Notes under the pieces: generated by a model
Database searches by the model: none
What the model was told of the DNA's origin: nothing
What the model saw: only the letters and a program-made list of their open reading frames with translations
Position numbers and translations under genes: made by a program
Source of the DNA: Symbiodinium kawagutii
Lineage: Eukaryota > Sar > Dinophyceae > Suessiales > Symbiodiniaceae
Assembly: GCA_009767595.1 (NCBI GenBank)
Contig: VSDK01018463.1
Coordinates: 339,999-403,998 of the forward strand
Reading direction: 5' to 3'
DNA: 64,000 nucleotides
In this document: in pieces, positions 1-11,508 of the stretch
How the letters are laid out: each line of letters starts with the position of its first letter
Numbering within the stretch: the first letter of the stretch is position 1

Positions 1-71
1 AGCCCTGCGGCTTAGCGGCGGGGAAGCACTGGGAAGTGGCAGCCATGGGACCAGTGTGGTTGGCACGGCAC
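1..71 (+). CDS. possible partial exon, unassigned
   Basis: Read from base 2 this GC-rich stretch is open and contains GSGSHGTSVVGT, which loosely resembles the HGTxVAGT histidine motif of subtilases. A consensus-like donor GTGAGT starts at 72; a GC donor could also be used at 68. It may belong to the CUB-like gene downstream, but its phase after the GTGAGT donor does not match the acceptors before 753. The family name rests on one short motif and is not secure. Confidence 0.25.
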
Positions 72-119
72 GTGAGTTGGCACAGCCTGGGCAAGGTTTA
101 CTTACCTTAACAAGGCACT

Positions 120-214
120 GCTTGGTGGTTTCCAACATTTTTCATGTTCCCTAGTATTCATTAACAATTGGTTGGTTGACAAGCATATTTTCAGAGGGGT
201 TCGAACCACCAGCT
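120..214 (+). repeat. inverted-repeat element, family B
   Basis: A non-coding element of about 95 bp. It begins GCTTGGTGGTTTCC, ends GAACCACCAGC, and has the internal GGTTGGTTGACAAGCAT block shared with better copies at 21913, 33099 and 50538. The two ends are inverted repeats. Confidence 0.7.
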
Positions 215-752
215 GGACCGTAACAAGGATGAGCCAACCATGATGGTTGGCATTTAGAGTTGGGTTATAGAGCCATGATGGTTGGTGATGCTTGGCCCAA
301 CTTTAACATGGTTCTCGTAAAACTGATGGGCATCTAGGATGACACTTAGTGGCGTGACATTTTATGGATAAGTGACAATGCAGTTTGGTGAACATGTTTT
401 TTACAACTCTTAGTATGTTGACATCATAGCATCCAGTTTCAAGAGGTTGAGTTGAGCACAATATTCTAAGGGATGTCACAAATGAGTTGTTGGCACTCTC
501 AGTATCTCTCGGCACAACTGCATTCCCTATTCTTGGACAGCAAACTGTGATGGCAACCTCGTATGGAATTCCAATGTGGGGGGAGTGACCCATTAGATAA
601 ACCCCGCAAGCATATGACCCACACACATGAGTTTGTCAAAACGTGTACACATGAAACATGGTGAAGCCTACTGAAGCACCTCCCCTGCGGCACCACCCCG
701 GGGTGAAACCACCTGCGTGGGTCACGGCCAGCGGTGGTCACCTGAGCATAAG
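215..752. other. gene-free stretch, nothing recognised
   Basis: AT-rich DNA with short CATGATGGTTGG-type repeats near 235-290. No exon with convincing boundaries or element with paired ends was seen. Confidence 0.4.
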
Positions 753-1755
753 GAGATCGACGAGTCGATGACTGGCCCTTTGCTGGTCACTGACTTCGAC
801 ACCGAGGAGAACCACGATATTCTGACGGTCAACGGAAAGGCGAGGTGGGACCAGGTGGGAAGGAAGCGAGTTGCGCTGCAAATTTTTGGAACTCACTGCA
901 ACTCGTGTTTTTTAGTCGTGAAGTCTGACCGCTGTCATTTACGGCCGTGCTTCGGAAAAAGGACAAGCAAAGTTGTAGCTACATAATCATGGCATTAGAT
1001 GCTGTTGGTTTGGCAAAAAAACATTTACCACGTGGAGTGGGGATTGATGGACAAGCAACTTGTCGTCACATGGAATTAGAAGGCACTTTGTCCAGCTCGC
1101 CACGGTGTAACCCCCAAGTCACTGTTGTGGTTTCCCCACTTTTCGAATATGGCTACTGTACCACTGGATGCTTAGTACTCCCTTGTGAACTTACGTGGCA
1201 ATGTAAAATCCATGATGAACGAACATAAATGAATGATTTCCAGCTGGGTTTTCCTAACAAAATGTTGGATTTTCCAGCCAGCCATGTTAGTTTACCGGGT
1301 AGGTACCATCATGGCCATGGACATCGCCACACCCAACATCTGTCACGTGAGGCTTACAGTGGCACGGTGGGTCCTCAGGGCATCATTCCGCACGGCGAGA
1401 TCATCTGGAGGCGTCCCTCAGAAGTCTATGTTGTCGAGAAACTGTAGGTCTTATATGGGATCTAGTGATTTACACTAGGAGTATTGATCGACTATAGTGA
1501 TTTATAGGATTTAGAAGTCCTACGACATGAAACTTCTAGTTTTACCATAGGATTCAGTGATTTACCGTAGGTGTCACTCATTTAGACTACTATCATCTAC
1601 TCTTCCAACTTGATGGATGAACTCATGCGACCACTGACCCACAGCTCCGGTGCTCTCCAGGTCGGATCATTCCATCTCCAAGCGCGGCTGGCGCCTTTGT
1701 CCACCTCCTTGGCCCCAGCAGACGATGGTTACGGTGGAGGACCGGCTTGCAACAG
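753..1755 (+). CDS. CUB-like domain protein, partial gene in small exons
   Basis: Three exons join in phase: about 753-839, 1352-1410 and 1661 to about 1755. The first carries LLVTDFDTEENHDILTVNG and ends at a GC donor (GCGAGG). The second carries AYSGTVGPQGIIPHGEI and also ends at a GC donor (GCGTCC). The third starts after CTCCAG and gives SDHSISKRGWRLCP. Together they follow the pattern F-D-T-E...D-x-L-T-V-N-G...Y-S-G...P-x-G-x-I-x-W...S-D...G-W-x-L-C, seen in CUB-like domains of secreted dinoflagellate proteins. The phase agreement at both junctions supports the model. The 3' end is open: a GT donor lies at 1756, or the frame stops at TGA 1782-1784. No start codon or signal peptide is visible, so the protein is incomplete. 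The function of the whole protein is unknown; such domains usually mediate extracellular binding. Confidence 0.6.
1229..1307 (+). repeat. half copy of inverted-repeat element, family D
   Basis: Contains TTGGATTTTCCAGCCAGCCATGTTAGTTTACC, matching the right half of the full family D copy at 26718-26832. The left half is degenerate. It lies in an intron of the CUB-like gene. Confidence 0.5.
1411..1660 (+). other. intron stretch with repeated GTGATTTA words
   Basis: Between 1460 and 1580 the phrase GTGATTTA(C/T) followed by TAGG-rich sequence recurs at least four times in imperfect form. No coding exon was seen. Confidence 0.35.
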
Positions 1756-1866
1756 GTCGCACTGCAACGCGACCAAGGCCCTGAAGTTTGTCCCTGGAAT
1801 GATCAAGGAAGCAATGGTCATATGGGGGGTTCTCAAGTCAGTGACTGGGACCCCCCACAAAAAATG

Positions 1867-1916
1867 CATGGTTTAACATGGTTTAACATGGTTTAACATG
1901 GTTTAACATGGTTTAA
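1867..1916 (+). repeat. 10-bp tandem repeat, five perfect copies
   Basis: Five exact head-to-tail copies of CATGGTTTAA. Confidence 0.95.
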
Positions 1917-2284
1917 CAGTGCAGTTTGGGGATTCACAGGCAGGATTCTGCAGCGGATGCTGCTGGTAGTATCGCCCGAAGCCAATGATTGTCCAAGACC
2001 TGACATGTGCTGCAAAGACATGATGGCAACACCAGATACAAGCTCTCCACCCTCGTGATAAAACAGGCAGAAACTCCTCAGCATGTGCAAGTTCGAAAGT
2101 GCTGCCTGCTGAAATCTGTGGATCCGTTCTGGGAATGGCGCTGGCGCCAAGAGAACGGATCCGTCCATCATGACTTTGTGAAGTGATCACAGTGCCATTA
2201 TTTGACATGGATGTGACCGTATGTACATACATATCATACACTATGTCAACAAAGACATCAGATGTATATCTTTTAAATCTGTAG

Positions 2285-2452
2285 GCTCTGTTCCTTGCGG
2301 GTGTCGAAACGGGCCGAAACCGCGTACTCGCTGTGCCGCTGGCCGCCCCAGGACCATCCACCCGATTTTTTGGTGGCTCTGCCAGTGTGTCTCGGCTGCG
2401 CTTCCAAGGCTACGACATGCTAGGGCAACAAGTGACCTTGGGACCTGTGGAG
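2285..2452 (+). CDS. candidate 56-codon exon, function unknown
   Basis: A GC-rich island opens after acceptor CTGTAG and closes before donor GTCTCA. It is open throughout and phase 0 at both ends. The translation contains VETGRNRVLAVPLAAPG, RFFGGSASVSRLRFQ and GYDMLGQQVTLGPVE. No family was recognised. It could be a downstream exon of the CUB-like gene, since exon 1661-1755 has a phase-0 donor option (ATG then GTTACG), but that join is a guess. Confidence 0.4.
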
Positions 2453-2569
2453 GTCTCAATGAAAAGATTTCGGTGCATAATCCTTGATAATTAACGGTTG
2501 ATAGCTGGTTATAATGGTTATTAATAGGGGATAATAAGCAACAATACTAGGGGAGATATACCAGCCAAA

Positions 2570-2691
2570 TGGCTGTGGGTGAATATTCACCAACCAATTA
2601 TGGGGGATACGTTCACCAACAAAACTATAGGGAAAACACAGGTCAATGATAAGGGAACCAGGGGGACTAAGGGTGAACTGACCCACAGCCA
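2570..2691 (+). repeat. inverted-repeat element, family A
   Basis: Left end TGGCTGTGGGTGAA pairs with right end TGACCCACAGCCA. The core carries the family hallmark GGGAACCAGGGGGACTAAGG. Confidence 0.85.
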
Positions 2692-2696
2692 ATTGG

Positions 2697-2794
2697 GTAT
2701 GTGCCAAGCCATAGGGGTACCCCCAAAACCGATGGTTTCCTCGTAAAATGATCATTTTTTCAGGGGTTGTTGGTTACCCTATTTTGGCACATAC
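2697..2794. repeat. inverted-repeat element, GTATGTGCCAA ends
   Basis: Starts GTATGTGCCAAGCCATAGGGGTACCCC and ends GTTACCCTATTTTGGCACATAC, so the outer 11 bases are near-perfect inverted repeats. It directly abuts the preceding family A copy. Confidence 0.65.
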
Positions 2795-3283
2795 CATCAC
2801 ATACCCATATTAGTAGGCTTGGGATTCTGACCATGTTGCATTAGTAGGCTTGGGATTCTCACCATGTGTATCGTTGTAGACCTGGTTGCTCCCTTTTTTC
2901 TTGTAATCACCAAGGGCACAGCAGCGACTTGGCGGGTTCTTAACCTTGGATGGCTTATACCCACTGACTTAGGTTTTTTAGTGTTTTTGGGATATGATTG
3001 ATTTACCATATAACCACTAAAAATATATATTTTAGCAAGGGATCTATAAGCCACCAAGTTATGGCATTGAGAAATTGGGATCCGTGGGAAACTGCGAGAA
3101 CCATCTCTTCAGAGGCAGCTGCCGAGTTGATGGTCTCAGAAACGTCAGCGTGGATCGGATGACTACCATCAAGTGGCGAGCTGGGTCAAGTAGTTAACCA
3201 ACCAATAATAGCTGGTCAATGGTTGATAATGGGGGATAGTAACCAACAATTATAGGGGATATACCAGCTATATACCAGCTATA
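2795..3283. other. intergenic or intronic stretch between repeats
   Basis: Holds TTAGTAGGCTTGGGATTCT repeated twice near 2809-2860. A short open stretch at 3061-3162 gives MALRNWDPWETARTISS but lacks clear splice boundaries. The final 100 bases are a family A-related segment with GGGGATATACCAGCTATA. Confidence 0.35.
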
Positions 3284-3403
3284 TGGCTATGGGTCAATAT
3301 TAGTTAACCACCAACTGATGGGTGATAATCACCCAAAAAATTATAGGGGAAACAATGGTTAATGAAAGGGGAACTAGGGGTACAGGGTTTTGACCCACTG
3401 CCA
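3284..3403 (+). repeat. inverted-repeat element, family A
   Basis: Left end TGGCTATGGGTCAATATTA and right end TTTTGACCCACTGCCA. No matching flanking bases were found, so the target duplication has decayed or been lost. Confidence 0.85.
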
Positions 3404-3570
3404 AGTGTATGTGTGTTCGCCGTTGGGCAGACTGATGAAGCAATGATCGATCATGGGTAATGCTGGCTGGTGAAGAACAGTGAAACATAGTCTCTCGTGG
3501 GTCATTAGATTTGGTCATGGCAAAGTGTGGTTCGGAAATTCTGGGTCTCCGCCTCACTTCACGCTGGTGC

Positions 3571-3722
3571 ATGATCATTGATGACAACGGTTGATGAGCA
3601 TTGATGACAATGGTTGATGATCATTGATGACAATGGTTGATGATCATTGATAACAACGGTTGATGATCATTGATGACAACGGTTGATGATCATTGATGAC
3701 AACGGTTGATGATCATTGATGA
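3571..3722 (+). repeat. 23-bp minisatellite, about 6.5 copies
   Basis: Head-to-tail copies of TGATGATCATTGATGACAACGGT with a few substitutions. The unit contains the palindrome TGATCA. Confidence 0.9.
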
Positions 3723-4299
3723 TAGTTTATAAATTCAGCAACTTCTGCACCTTCTCAATCAGGATTCTTCTTGCAGCAATCGCTTTGATTTGCTATTGCA
3801 CACCGTCATATCGCAAAGCCTTTCGCAGGCCCCGGGGTTAGCTGCGGGAGCGGCAAAGTTGACCAATAGAGACCTGAAACAATTTGTGACCCCTTATATT
3901 TGACGGTAAATCACCACCAAGTTATGGTGAAACTGCTGGTGGTTTACCAACTGTTCGAACTATCATTTATGAACATGGAACAATTGGGGGATAGGTAGAA
4001 ACTGTTCTTAATGATGATTCATCAACTATCATCATTTATCAACTAACTATGCTCATTATTTGCGGCAAAGTTGGCCAACAATCATGGGAGATAAACCAAG
4101 AGTTTCGATTGAAAACATTGAATCTGTTTTTCGTTGGAGATCCATGGTTTGCCCTGACTGTAGGTGTGGCTGCATCTTCCTAGGGTTCCAATGGGTTGCA
4201 AGGCCACGACGGCCCGTGACCTGGTGAAATACAATAAGCAGTGGACAATCATACTTGCTGCCTGTCAACAACGCCATTATATGAGTGCATGCGGATTTG
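3723..4299 (+). other. stretch with two weak coding-like islands
   Basis: A GC-rich patch near 3815-3860 (PGLAAGAAKLTNRDLK) and another near 4190-4285 (TTARDLVKYNKQWTIILAA) are open on the plus strand but lack convincing exon borders. The rest is AT-rich. Confidence 0.25.
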
Positions 4300-4440
4300 T
4301 GTACACATATACATATATATATATAGATAAATGACTATATGTGTATATATATATATATGTACATAGAGAGAGAGATACTGTAGATAGACAGATAGATAGA
4401 CAGACAGATGGATGGATGGATAGATAGATAAATGTTAGAT
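4300..4440. repeat. TA and GATA-type microsatellites
   Basis: Runs of TATATA, GAGAGA and (GATA/GACA/GATG)n follow one another. An ORF of repetitive Tyr/Ile residues on the minus strand is a by-product. Confidence 0.9.
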
Positions 4441-4625
4441 AGATCATTGAATACTTCTGCAGATGCCGCTGGATGTGCCGCAATACCAGGGTAACCACAG
4501 AACCGAGGGGAACCATCGGCTCCGCCAGATGGACCTTGGGAGCGCCTTCTGCCAGAGTTCGTGATGACATCGACCAGGACACAACGGCTGGGACCAGCGA
4601 TGGATCATCTTCGAGGATGCTGAGA

Positions 4626-4741
4626 TGGCTATGGGTCAAGCAGTCAACCAACCAATGATTTGGGTTAATAACCAACAAAAATATCGGGAAAACTGCCTAG
4701 TTAATGATGGGGGAACCAGGGGTGCGGGGGACCCCTGGCCA
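4626..4741 (+). repeat. inverted-repeat element, family A, decayed right end
   Basis: Left end TGGCTATGGGTCAAGCAG is intact. The right end has become GGACCCCTGGCCA. The internal GGGGGAACCAGGGGTGCGGG identifies the family. Confidence 0.75.
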
Positions 4742-4824
4742 TATGAAATAACCACTATAATAACTAGGGGTTATGAGACCATATATATTGACGGCTATAG
4801 TGATTGAGCATTTTAACCCCAAGT

Positions 4825-4940
4825 TACCCTTTGGCAAACTAATATGGCTGATTGGAGAATCCACCATGTGTTAAAGAAACCCTGGGACATCAGTCATTTA
4901 TGGTAGATTTTCCACTGCCGTGTTAGTTTACTAGAGGGTA
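4825..4940 (+). repeat. inverted-repeat element, family D
   Basis: Begins TACCCTTTGGCAAACTAATATGG and ends CGTGTTAGTTTACTAGAGGGTA, matching the cleaner copy at 26718-26832. Confidence 0.75.
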
Positions 4941-6030
4941 GCAAAGGGGTTCATAACAAAGCATTTCCGGTTGCGCAGCGCCATGGATCATTTTTTGTTG
5001 AGATCTGTTGAACCTTGTCACACAGAAATTTCTTGTCCTTCCGAAGTTGTCTTTCACCACTGCTGATTCGAGACTTGGAAATTTCACGGATCTTCATGGG
5101 TTGGTCCCGTGAGGAACGACTTATTGAAAATCATCTGGGAACAGATGGTCCATCAGTTTGTCCAGGAGCCCGACAACGTTTGCGGCGGCCTGGACACCGT
5201 GTGTGACGAAGAGGAGCAGTAGCGGTGGTCCAGCCTCAATAGTTGGTGCTCATCTTCAAGGGTCATGGTACTCTCTGGCAGTCCCGATAACTTTCCTTGC
5301 TTTCTAAGTCGTCATCACCAACGGATACCATGGTAGATAGTTTCCCTGCAGGCAATGTTTACCAGAGGGTAAAGCAGCTCATTGCTTCCATAATCAGCTG
5401 ATTTACCCTCTGGTAATAGCTGATTTACCTACCAATGGTAGATAGCTTCCGTAGCATCTCCGCTGCAAAACTGAAGCATTGAGAGTCACCAACATCCGAC
5501 TAGTTCTCCAGTGAACTGATCATTGCCAAGGATGATGAAGCTGGTGCTGGTCGGCCTGCGAACTAAGAAAGCATTCCTGGTACCAATTCATGAAGGGATG
5601 GTGTAAGAAACTGATGGATGATTTGTATTGATTCGTTGGGTTACCATGCTATCCACTTCTTCACGGTCGATTCTTCAGACTGATGGTGGCAGAATCTCGA
5701 CTGTACTTCCTGGACTGTTGCAATTGCTGGCTCTGGATACCCCAGCACGAAATGCATGAAGATGGAGCTTCGAAGACAAAACGGAAATTGCCAAAACATC
5801 TCATATTCTTGCACACATTTTCAGAGGTGTTTTTTCCCTGAAGTTGTTGGTCGACGACCTGTAACTCAAAGTATGGGTGGGAATTGCTGTCGAGAGAATT
5901 GCCAGCAAAATGGCAGGCTATTTACCATGATTTCAGGTTTGCTGTTTTTTATTCTGTAAATTGCTTGGTTGATATCTAGTAATTCAGCATCACAATAGAG
6001 ACCCATCATTTTCATAGTGAGAGCCTGATA
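4941..6030 (+). other. mostly gene-free stretch with one GC-rich island
   Basis: Positions 5150-5215 are GC-rich and open in a frame reading EPDNVCGGLDTVCDEEEQ, which looks exon-like but could not be bounded or named. Around 5339-5425 two facing copies of TTTACC(A)GAGGGTAA / TTTACCCTCTGG form a short palindrome related to family D ends. Nothing else was recognised. Confidence 0.3.
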
Positions 6031-6129
6031 TGGTGGTTTCTCAAAATAGGTGTCCCCCCAAATCTTCCATTATTTATCATGTTTAGTAGTAAACCAACCA
6101 TTTTTGGGTCCCCTATTTTGAGAAACACC
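6031..6129 (+). repeat. inverted-repeat element, family C
   Basis: Starts TGGTGGTTTCTCAAAATAGG and ends CCCCTATTTTGAGAAACACCC, with internal AGTAAACCAACCATTTTTGGG. The ends are long inverted repeats of about 20 bases. Confidence 0.85.
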
Positions 6130-7185
6130 CACATGAATATCAATGGTTCATGATTCTTAGTCATTCCCCTGTGACAGCCGTCCAACCTCGACAGGAGGTG
6201 CATGTATCAGAGGACCTGCCGCACAGCGAAGCGCGCGAAGCTCTGTTGGAGAGGCCTGCCGGGTCACGGTGGGTCATGGCTGGCGTTTCGGTAGCACAAC
6301 TGGTGGGTGGTCTGATTGACATAATGGTTAATAGTGGTTGTAGTTCTTTTGTAGAGGATCCACTGGATATGCAGTTGCGCATTCATCACCATCAACCCAT
6401 CATTAAACCCACACCATCAAATCCCAACCTCAAACACCAGCATGAACAACCATTAACCCCCCCTTGATCATTGACACATTGACCTTGGGAGCGGTGCCCC
6501 CTAGTTATACGTTGGTTAATCAAGCATTTAGCTATAGTTACATCTTCTATTTGCGTGGTAGCTACAGTAGTTATTACCGTTTTCGTGCTATAGAGATTGC
6601 CCTAGTTTGATGAACTAGTTACTCTAGTTGCCCTAGTTAGGAAAATGTTACCAAAGTGAAGGAACCATCATTACTATCAACCATCATCAACCATGATGGT
6701 GGTTTCTCAACATAGGTGGTTACAACCCCTTTCAAACCCCATAAAACCTTCTAGAATCTTGTCATTCACGACTATAAACCATGATATTCACGATTATGAA
6801 TGGTTATCACCACTACAAAACACCCTCTAAAACCATTCACCGCTATTAATGGTTATCACCACCACAAAACCATCTAAAACCCTCCAAAATCCCTCATCTA
6901 AAACACCATCTAAAACCCAATAAAATGCCCCATCATGAACCAATCATGAACCTTTCTAACCATTCTAAAGCATCACCATTCTAAAGCATCATGCTGAATA
7001 GACCCTGACCATGATGCTTTAACCAATCTAACCATTCTAAAGCAGTGGTTAAGATTTTAGATGAATAATTTAGATTTAACCAATTAGTGGTTTCACCAAT
7101 CTAACCAATTCTAATTAGTGGTTCACATTCTAACCAATTTCACCAATCTAACCATTCTAACCACGCTGAACCACTGCTGATCACA
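6130..7185. other. low-complexity stretch, one coding-like island
   Basis: Positions 6178-6290 are GC-rich and open (QEVHVSEDLPHSEAREALL) on the plus strand, without secure splice sites. From 6660 to 7170 the DNA is built of CCATTCTAACC, AACCATTATTAACC and AAAACCC words with no gene. Confidence 0.35.
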
Positions 7186-7330
7186 GACCCAGGAGCGCCG
7201 ACCCGAACCTGGACCCGGAGCTGGTGCCGGACGGAACCGGGGGCGGAATCTGAGCCTCGGCTGTGCCAAGGCGTCGGTTACCGTGACGTAGCTCGCCGCT
7301 GGGATCGCTGTGGTGGTGGCCCTGGTGCCT
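7186..7330. other. GC-rich coding-like island, strand undecided
   Basis: About 145 bases with high GC content stand out from AT-rich surroundings. The plus frame gives DPNLDPELVPDGTGGG; the minus frame is proline-rich. Probably an exon, but neither boundaries nor family could be fixed. Confidence 0.25.
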
Positions 7331-8435
7331 GGTGATGATGGTGAACGGCTGGTTTTTTACGGGGAGAACCATCATGAATAACATGGGAACCATCAACAAG
7401 GGTTGATCATGGGAGGTTATTCATGTGAATTAGCCACATGAATGGTTATTAATGGAGGTTATTCATGTGGCGAAGATGATGGTTATTGGGAACCATGATG
7501 GCTAGTGATGGTCATTGATGTGGAGAAGATGATGGTGGTTTATGTGGTGGTTTATATCTAAATGGTGCTTATGATGGTGGCATGGTGGTCACTGATATGG
7601 CTAGTGATGGTGGTTATGATGCTGGTTATTGATATAGCTAATGGTGGCTAGTGGCTGGTTGGTGGGTTGATTGACATGGTTTATTTTCCCAAATGGATCA
7701 GCAAATGGTTAGTTGGTGGACGAGCATTATTTTCGTAGCGGTTATAACCACCAACCAGATGATGGTTATGGCTCATGATGGTTTATAGTGGTTCATGATG
7801 GCTCATGGTTTTTGGTATTTCATGATGTTGGCAGGGGCTTCTAATTGCTCATGGTGGTTGTTGATCGTTATTCATGGTGAATGGTTTGTTTGGTCAAGGA
7901 TGGTGAATGCTGGCTAGTGATTATTCATGATGGGCCAAGATGTGAATGAAGGTTAATTGACGGTAAATTGGTAGCTAACGATGGTCGAACGATTCTCCAA
8001 AAAACTGAATGCGTAGTGATCACAGACCTTCACTGGTAAATCATATCCTTGGTGCGGTCATAAACAAACTATGTGTAGTAGGGGGTCGTAGAAGCATCCC
8101 CCTGACCCAGTTATATCAGTTGGACATAGTTGGACACATCCCTGCTAGTTATAGGGGGTCGTGTGTTCATAATTCAGAGATCCTGTAATGAAAATGGTGG
8201 CGGCAACTGCGGATGGTGCCAGCGGCAAAAACCACCGCGCAAGCACAACTCTTTCCGCAGTTTTCAGGGGACCACCCCTGTGGAACACCAGAGCAACAAA
8301 CTTGAAAGTGAATTGGTTCCTATCCTGAATATCAGTCGAAATCACCCTTTCACATTTTCACACAATATTTCTATTGTGTATGGTAGGAATAACATGAGTA
8401 ATCAATTATGCATATTTGCTTCTTGATGCTCCTTC
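7331..8435. other. simple-sequence-rich stretch
   Basis: From 7370 to 7960 the sequence is dominated by ATGGTGGTTATGATGG-like words. No gene was recognised up to 8435. A short open region at 8200-8300 has no distinguishing motif. Confidence 0.35.
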
Positions 8436-8690
8436 TGGGCAAAGAAACGCCACAGGGTGATCCAATTTCCAGCGGCTTGACACGCGCCTTGCTGACCTGG
8501 GGGTCAAACTTGGGCGACAGCGTGATCTGCGAGGTGAAAATGGATCCTGATGATTCATGGGTAGCCCCCGGTGACCCCTGACGAATTTTGCGCCAGCAGT
8601 CCCTGTTTCGGGCGGTCACCTGCCATCCAACCAGCCGTCGCTGGGTTCGCCCGTGAAAGCTTGGCACTTAAGACTGGCTGAAACCTGGTT
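8436..8690. other. coding-like GC-rich island, strand undecided
   Basis: The plus strand offers LTWGSNLGDSVICEVKMDPD and the minus strand offers IFTSQITLSPKFDPQVSKAR. Both have GC-rich third positions, so base composition cannot decide the strand. No family was recognised. Protein similarity search of both translations would settle it. Confidence 0.3.
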
Positions 8691-10149
8691 CGGTAGTGAC
8701 TTCGCGACTTTTTCTTTTCCCGCCATGGAGATGAGATGATTGGTGACTTTCAACTGAGGAGTGAGACAACAAAGATTGGTTGATGGTTAGATCATTTGAG
8801 ATGGATGATGGACATCCCATCAGATGAGTGATCGTACCACTGCAGCTAGGAATTTGTGGCTTTTTTCGTAGCTAGTGCTACCGTAAATTTTTTCACAAGT
8901 CCTAGACCTGGGATCAATAGAAAAAATACACCCGCTTCCAACCGCTGCACGTGTTCTTATTAGTTTTGATGCCAATCATACCCTTTGTTCGTTGTTAAGG
9001 ACTTGTTATGTCCTCAGACACTTTGTCAACATGATACCCCTATGGATGCTAGAGAGAACAATAGCATAGATAGCAATAGTATGATTTCAACAAATGCTAT
9101 AAGTGATGGTTGTTGACTATAGGTATGATTGACAATTACATGTTACTAATCTAGCTATGTTAACATACTATCATGAGCACATACATATATGATGATGATA
9201 CCCTAGTGATTAACAATAGCATGATACCGCAACGATCAATTCCCGCAGCAACTGGCTCAGCAGATGTCAGCAGTGCATAGCAACCGGTTGCCACTTGTGC
9301 TTATCCAACCCGCACGTCGTTGTGATATGATTCATGATGGTTAATTAGCTATACTTTGAATTATGTTTCAGTCATATGTTCAAATTATACTTCAATTCTA
9401 CTTCAATTAACATCGGTTTATCATATTTATTTTTCGATGATGGCAATGATACGTCCTTCTGACTATAAGGATGGTCAAAGATGGAATCTGTGCAGAAGAA
9501 GGTGATGTTTAGTGGGGTAGGTCCAAGAATGGCAAGACTTTCCAAGCATGACATAACGATTTTGAGGAAAGCACCGATTTTTTTGGGAACATCATTTCAA
9601 CAGCCAGCATGTTTTTGGGAGCATCCATCAACGGTGACCAGTGCTGAGTCAGGCCTTGTCAGCACTGGGGTAGCCTCAGATCTACTTGCTGACTATCAAG
9701 GAATGCCATCATCCACGGTACCATGGATTCCCATCATGGGTCCCCGCCAAGCAGAACCTTTTTTTTGGAACTGGAAACTGTCGAGACCTCGATGTAAGAA
9801 ACTGCTGCGATGGGAAAAAACTTGGCTCAAGGCGCTGATTGTGATGAAACACGAGCAGTTGAGAAGCTGATTCTTGGAATTCTGTAAGGATTTCACCAAC
9901 GAAGCATGGGGAAGACTTGGAGAAGACAACTCCACGGTGCTACGACTCAAACATTTTATCGAAGATCATCCACCAATTTGGTTGAGACAGGGGAGCATTC
10001 TTGTTCCCCACATCGTTGTGTTGGGGTTCTTGTTTTGCCGGTGTGATCCCGTGCTCCTTCTACTTCCTCTCCTCCACTTCCTCCCCGTCAGGACCATTGC
10101 TATCATTGTCATTATCAAAACATCAAATCATCGTCAGTAGCAGCATCAG
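8691..10149. other. long stretch without a supported gene
   Basis: AT-rich with scattered TATGAT words up to 9470. Positions 9481-9870 are open on the plus strand for 129 codons, but the translation has no domain, no bias and no splice logic. Treated as non-coding. Confidence 0.35.
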
Positions 10150-10153
10150 CGTT

Positions 10154-10218
<65 letters not shown>

Positions 10219-10247
10219 AACCATCATCATCATCATCATCGTCGTCG

Positions 10248-10282
<35 letters not shown>
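10150..10282. repeat. GTC/ATC trinucleotide microsatellite
   Basis: A run of (GTC)n followed by (ATC)n and mixed blocks. It generates long Val/Ile and Asp homopolymer ORFs on both strands that are not genes. Confidence 0.95.
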
Positions 10283-11309
10283 GATCATTGTCATCACTGT
10301 CATTGTCATCATCACCTCAACCATCATTCAACTGCATCCCCCACTGCTGGCGTTTCGTGTAGAAGGTGTGGCATTTGCTGTTCACCAGATGCGTTTCGCG
10401 TACCATGCGACGTTTTCATGGTGTTCTGGTGGTGTTTTGGTTGCGGTGTTCTGGTGCCTTTTGTTTTGGTGTTCGTGCTTTGGGTTTGTTTTCGTGGTCG
10501 TTTTCTGCTGGTCCTTGGCTCTTCATCATCATCCATTACATCATCGTCCTCCTGTTTCCACACGGTCGTTTCTCCCTTGCTTTGCTCCCTTCTACTTCAA
10601 TGATCCTCTTATCCCCTATGAATACCGTCAGAGAAATTTAACGTGATTGTTCGGTGCCATATGCATTTGCTGATCTTTTATACAGTGGGTTAGCATTCAG
10701 TGCTGAAGTCCTTTGTTTTAACAACCAATCAGGATGGCGGGAACACAGAAAGTCCCACCCGCACCCTATCACTTGCTGCTTCGCTGCTGCTGCCTTGCTT
10801 CGCCCGCACGAAAGGAACTTCCCAAGGCTCAAATTCCATCAAATTCCAACCCGTGGCCCCGTTGTTTTGCAGGGAAAGTGAAGGTCAAAAGCCAGCGAGA
10901 ATTGGAGAGAACCATCTTGAGGCGCAGCTTGGCCATGGGCCGATGGCGCGGCCGGGCACGGTTGCGCACGGATCGGATCTTTTTGGGAAAGAATCCATGG
11001 CAACACGCAACGACTCACAACGACCTTCCAACCAAGATGGCAAATTTCAAGATTGGCAGCTGGGCTCTGAAGCTTTGGTTGGATCTGACTCTTCTGTGAC
11101 CAGCGCCCAGCCGCCAGAAGCATTCTCACCTTGGAAGCGTTCTCACCTTGGAGCGCTGGAGCAACCCTGTTATATAATTGTCAATCTCGATGTCAACCAT
11201 TCGTGGTTAATATCCATCAACTACTGTAATCATCACTTAACCATGAACTAATCATCACTTCACCATCAGCTGATCATCATGCAACCATCATTCGACCATC
11301 ATTCAACCC
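10283..11309 (+). other. GC-richer stretch with open frames, unassigned
   Basis: Positions 10330-10620 and 10730-11110 are open in several frames. The second includes ELERTILRRSLAMGRWRGRA on the plus strand. No family, conserved motif or reliable splice pair was found, so they are left as possible exons only. Confidence 0.25.
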
Positions 11310-11508
11310 TGATTGAACCATGAATGAACCATCATTGAACCATGAATTAGCCATTCATCAACTCTGATTGAACCATGAATGAACCATCATTGAACCATGA
11401 ATTAACCATTCATCAACCCTGATTGAACCATGAATGAACCATCATTGAACCATGAATTGACCATTCATCAACCCTGATTGAACCATGAATGAACCGTCAT
11501 TGAACCAT
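11310..11508 (+). repeat. 55-bp tandem repeat, about 3.5 copies
   Basis: The unit begins TGATTGAACCATGAATGAACC and ends CATTCATCAACCC. The last copy carries GAACCGTCATT instead of GAACCATCATT. Confidence 0.85.

Noticed and set aside
1..71. Firm assignment as a subtilisin-like protease
   Set aside because: Only one short HGTSVVGT motif is present, there is no Asp or Ser motif nearby, and the phase does not connect to downstream exons.
9481..9870. 129-codon plus-strand ORF
   Set aside because: No family resemblance, overlaps a comparable minus-strand ORF, and lies in AT-rich DNA without splice logic.
10115..10327. Long poly-Asp ORF on the minus strand and Val/Ile ORF on the plus strand
   Set aside because: Pure translation of a GTC/ATC microsatellite.
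11310..11508. Regular repeats that could suggest a CRISPR array
   Set aside because: Units are directly adjacent with no unique spacers, and the genome is eukaryotic.
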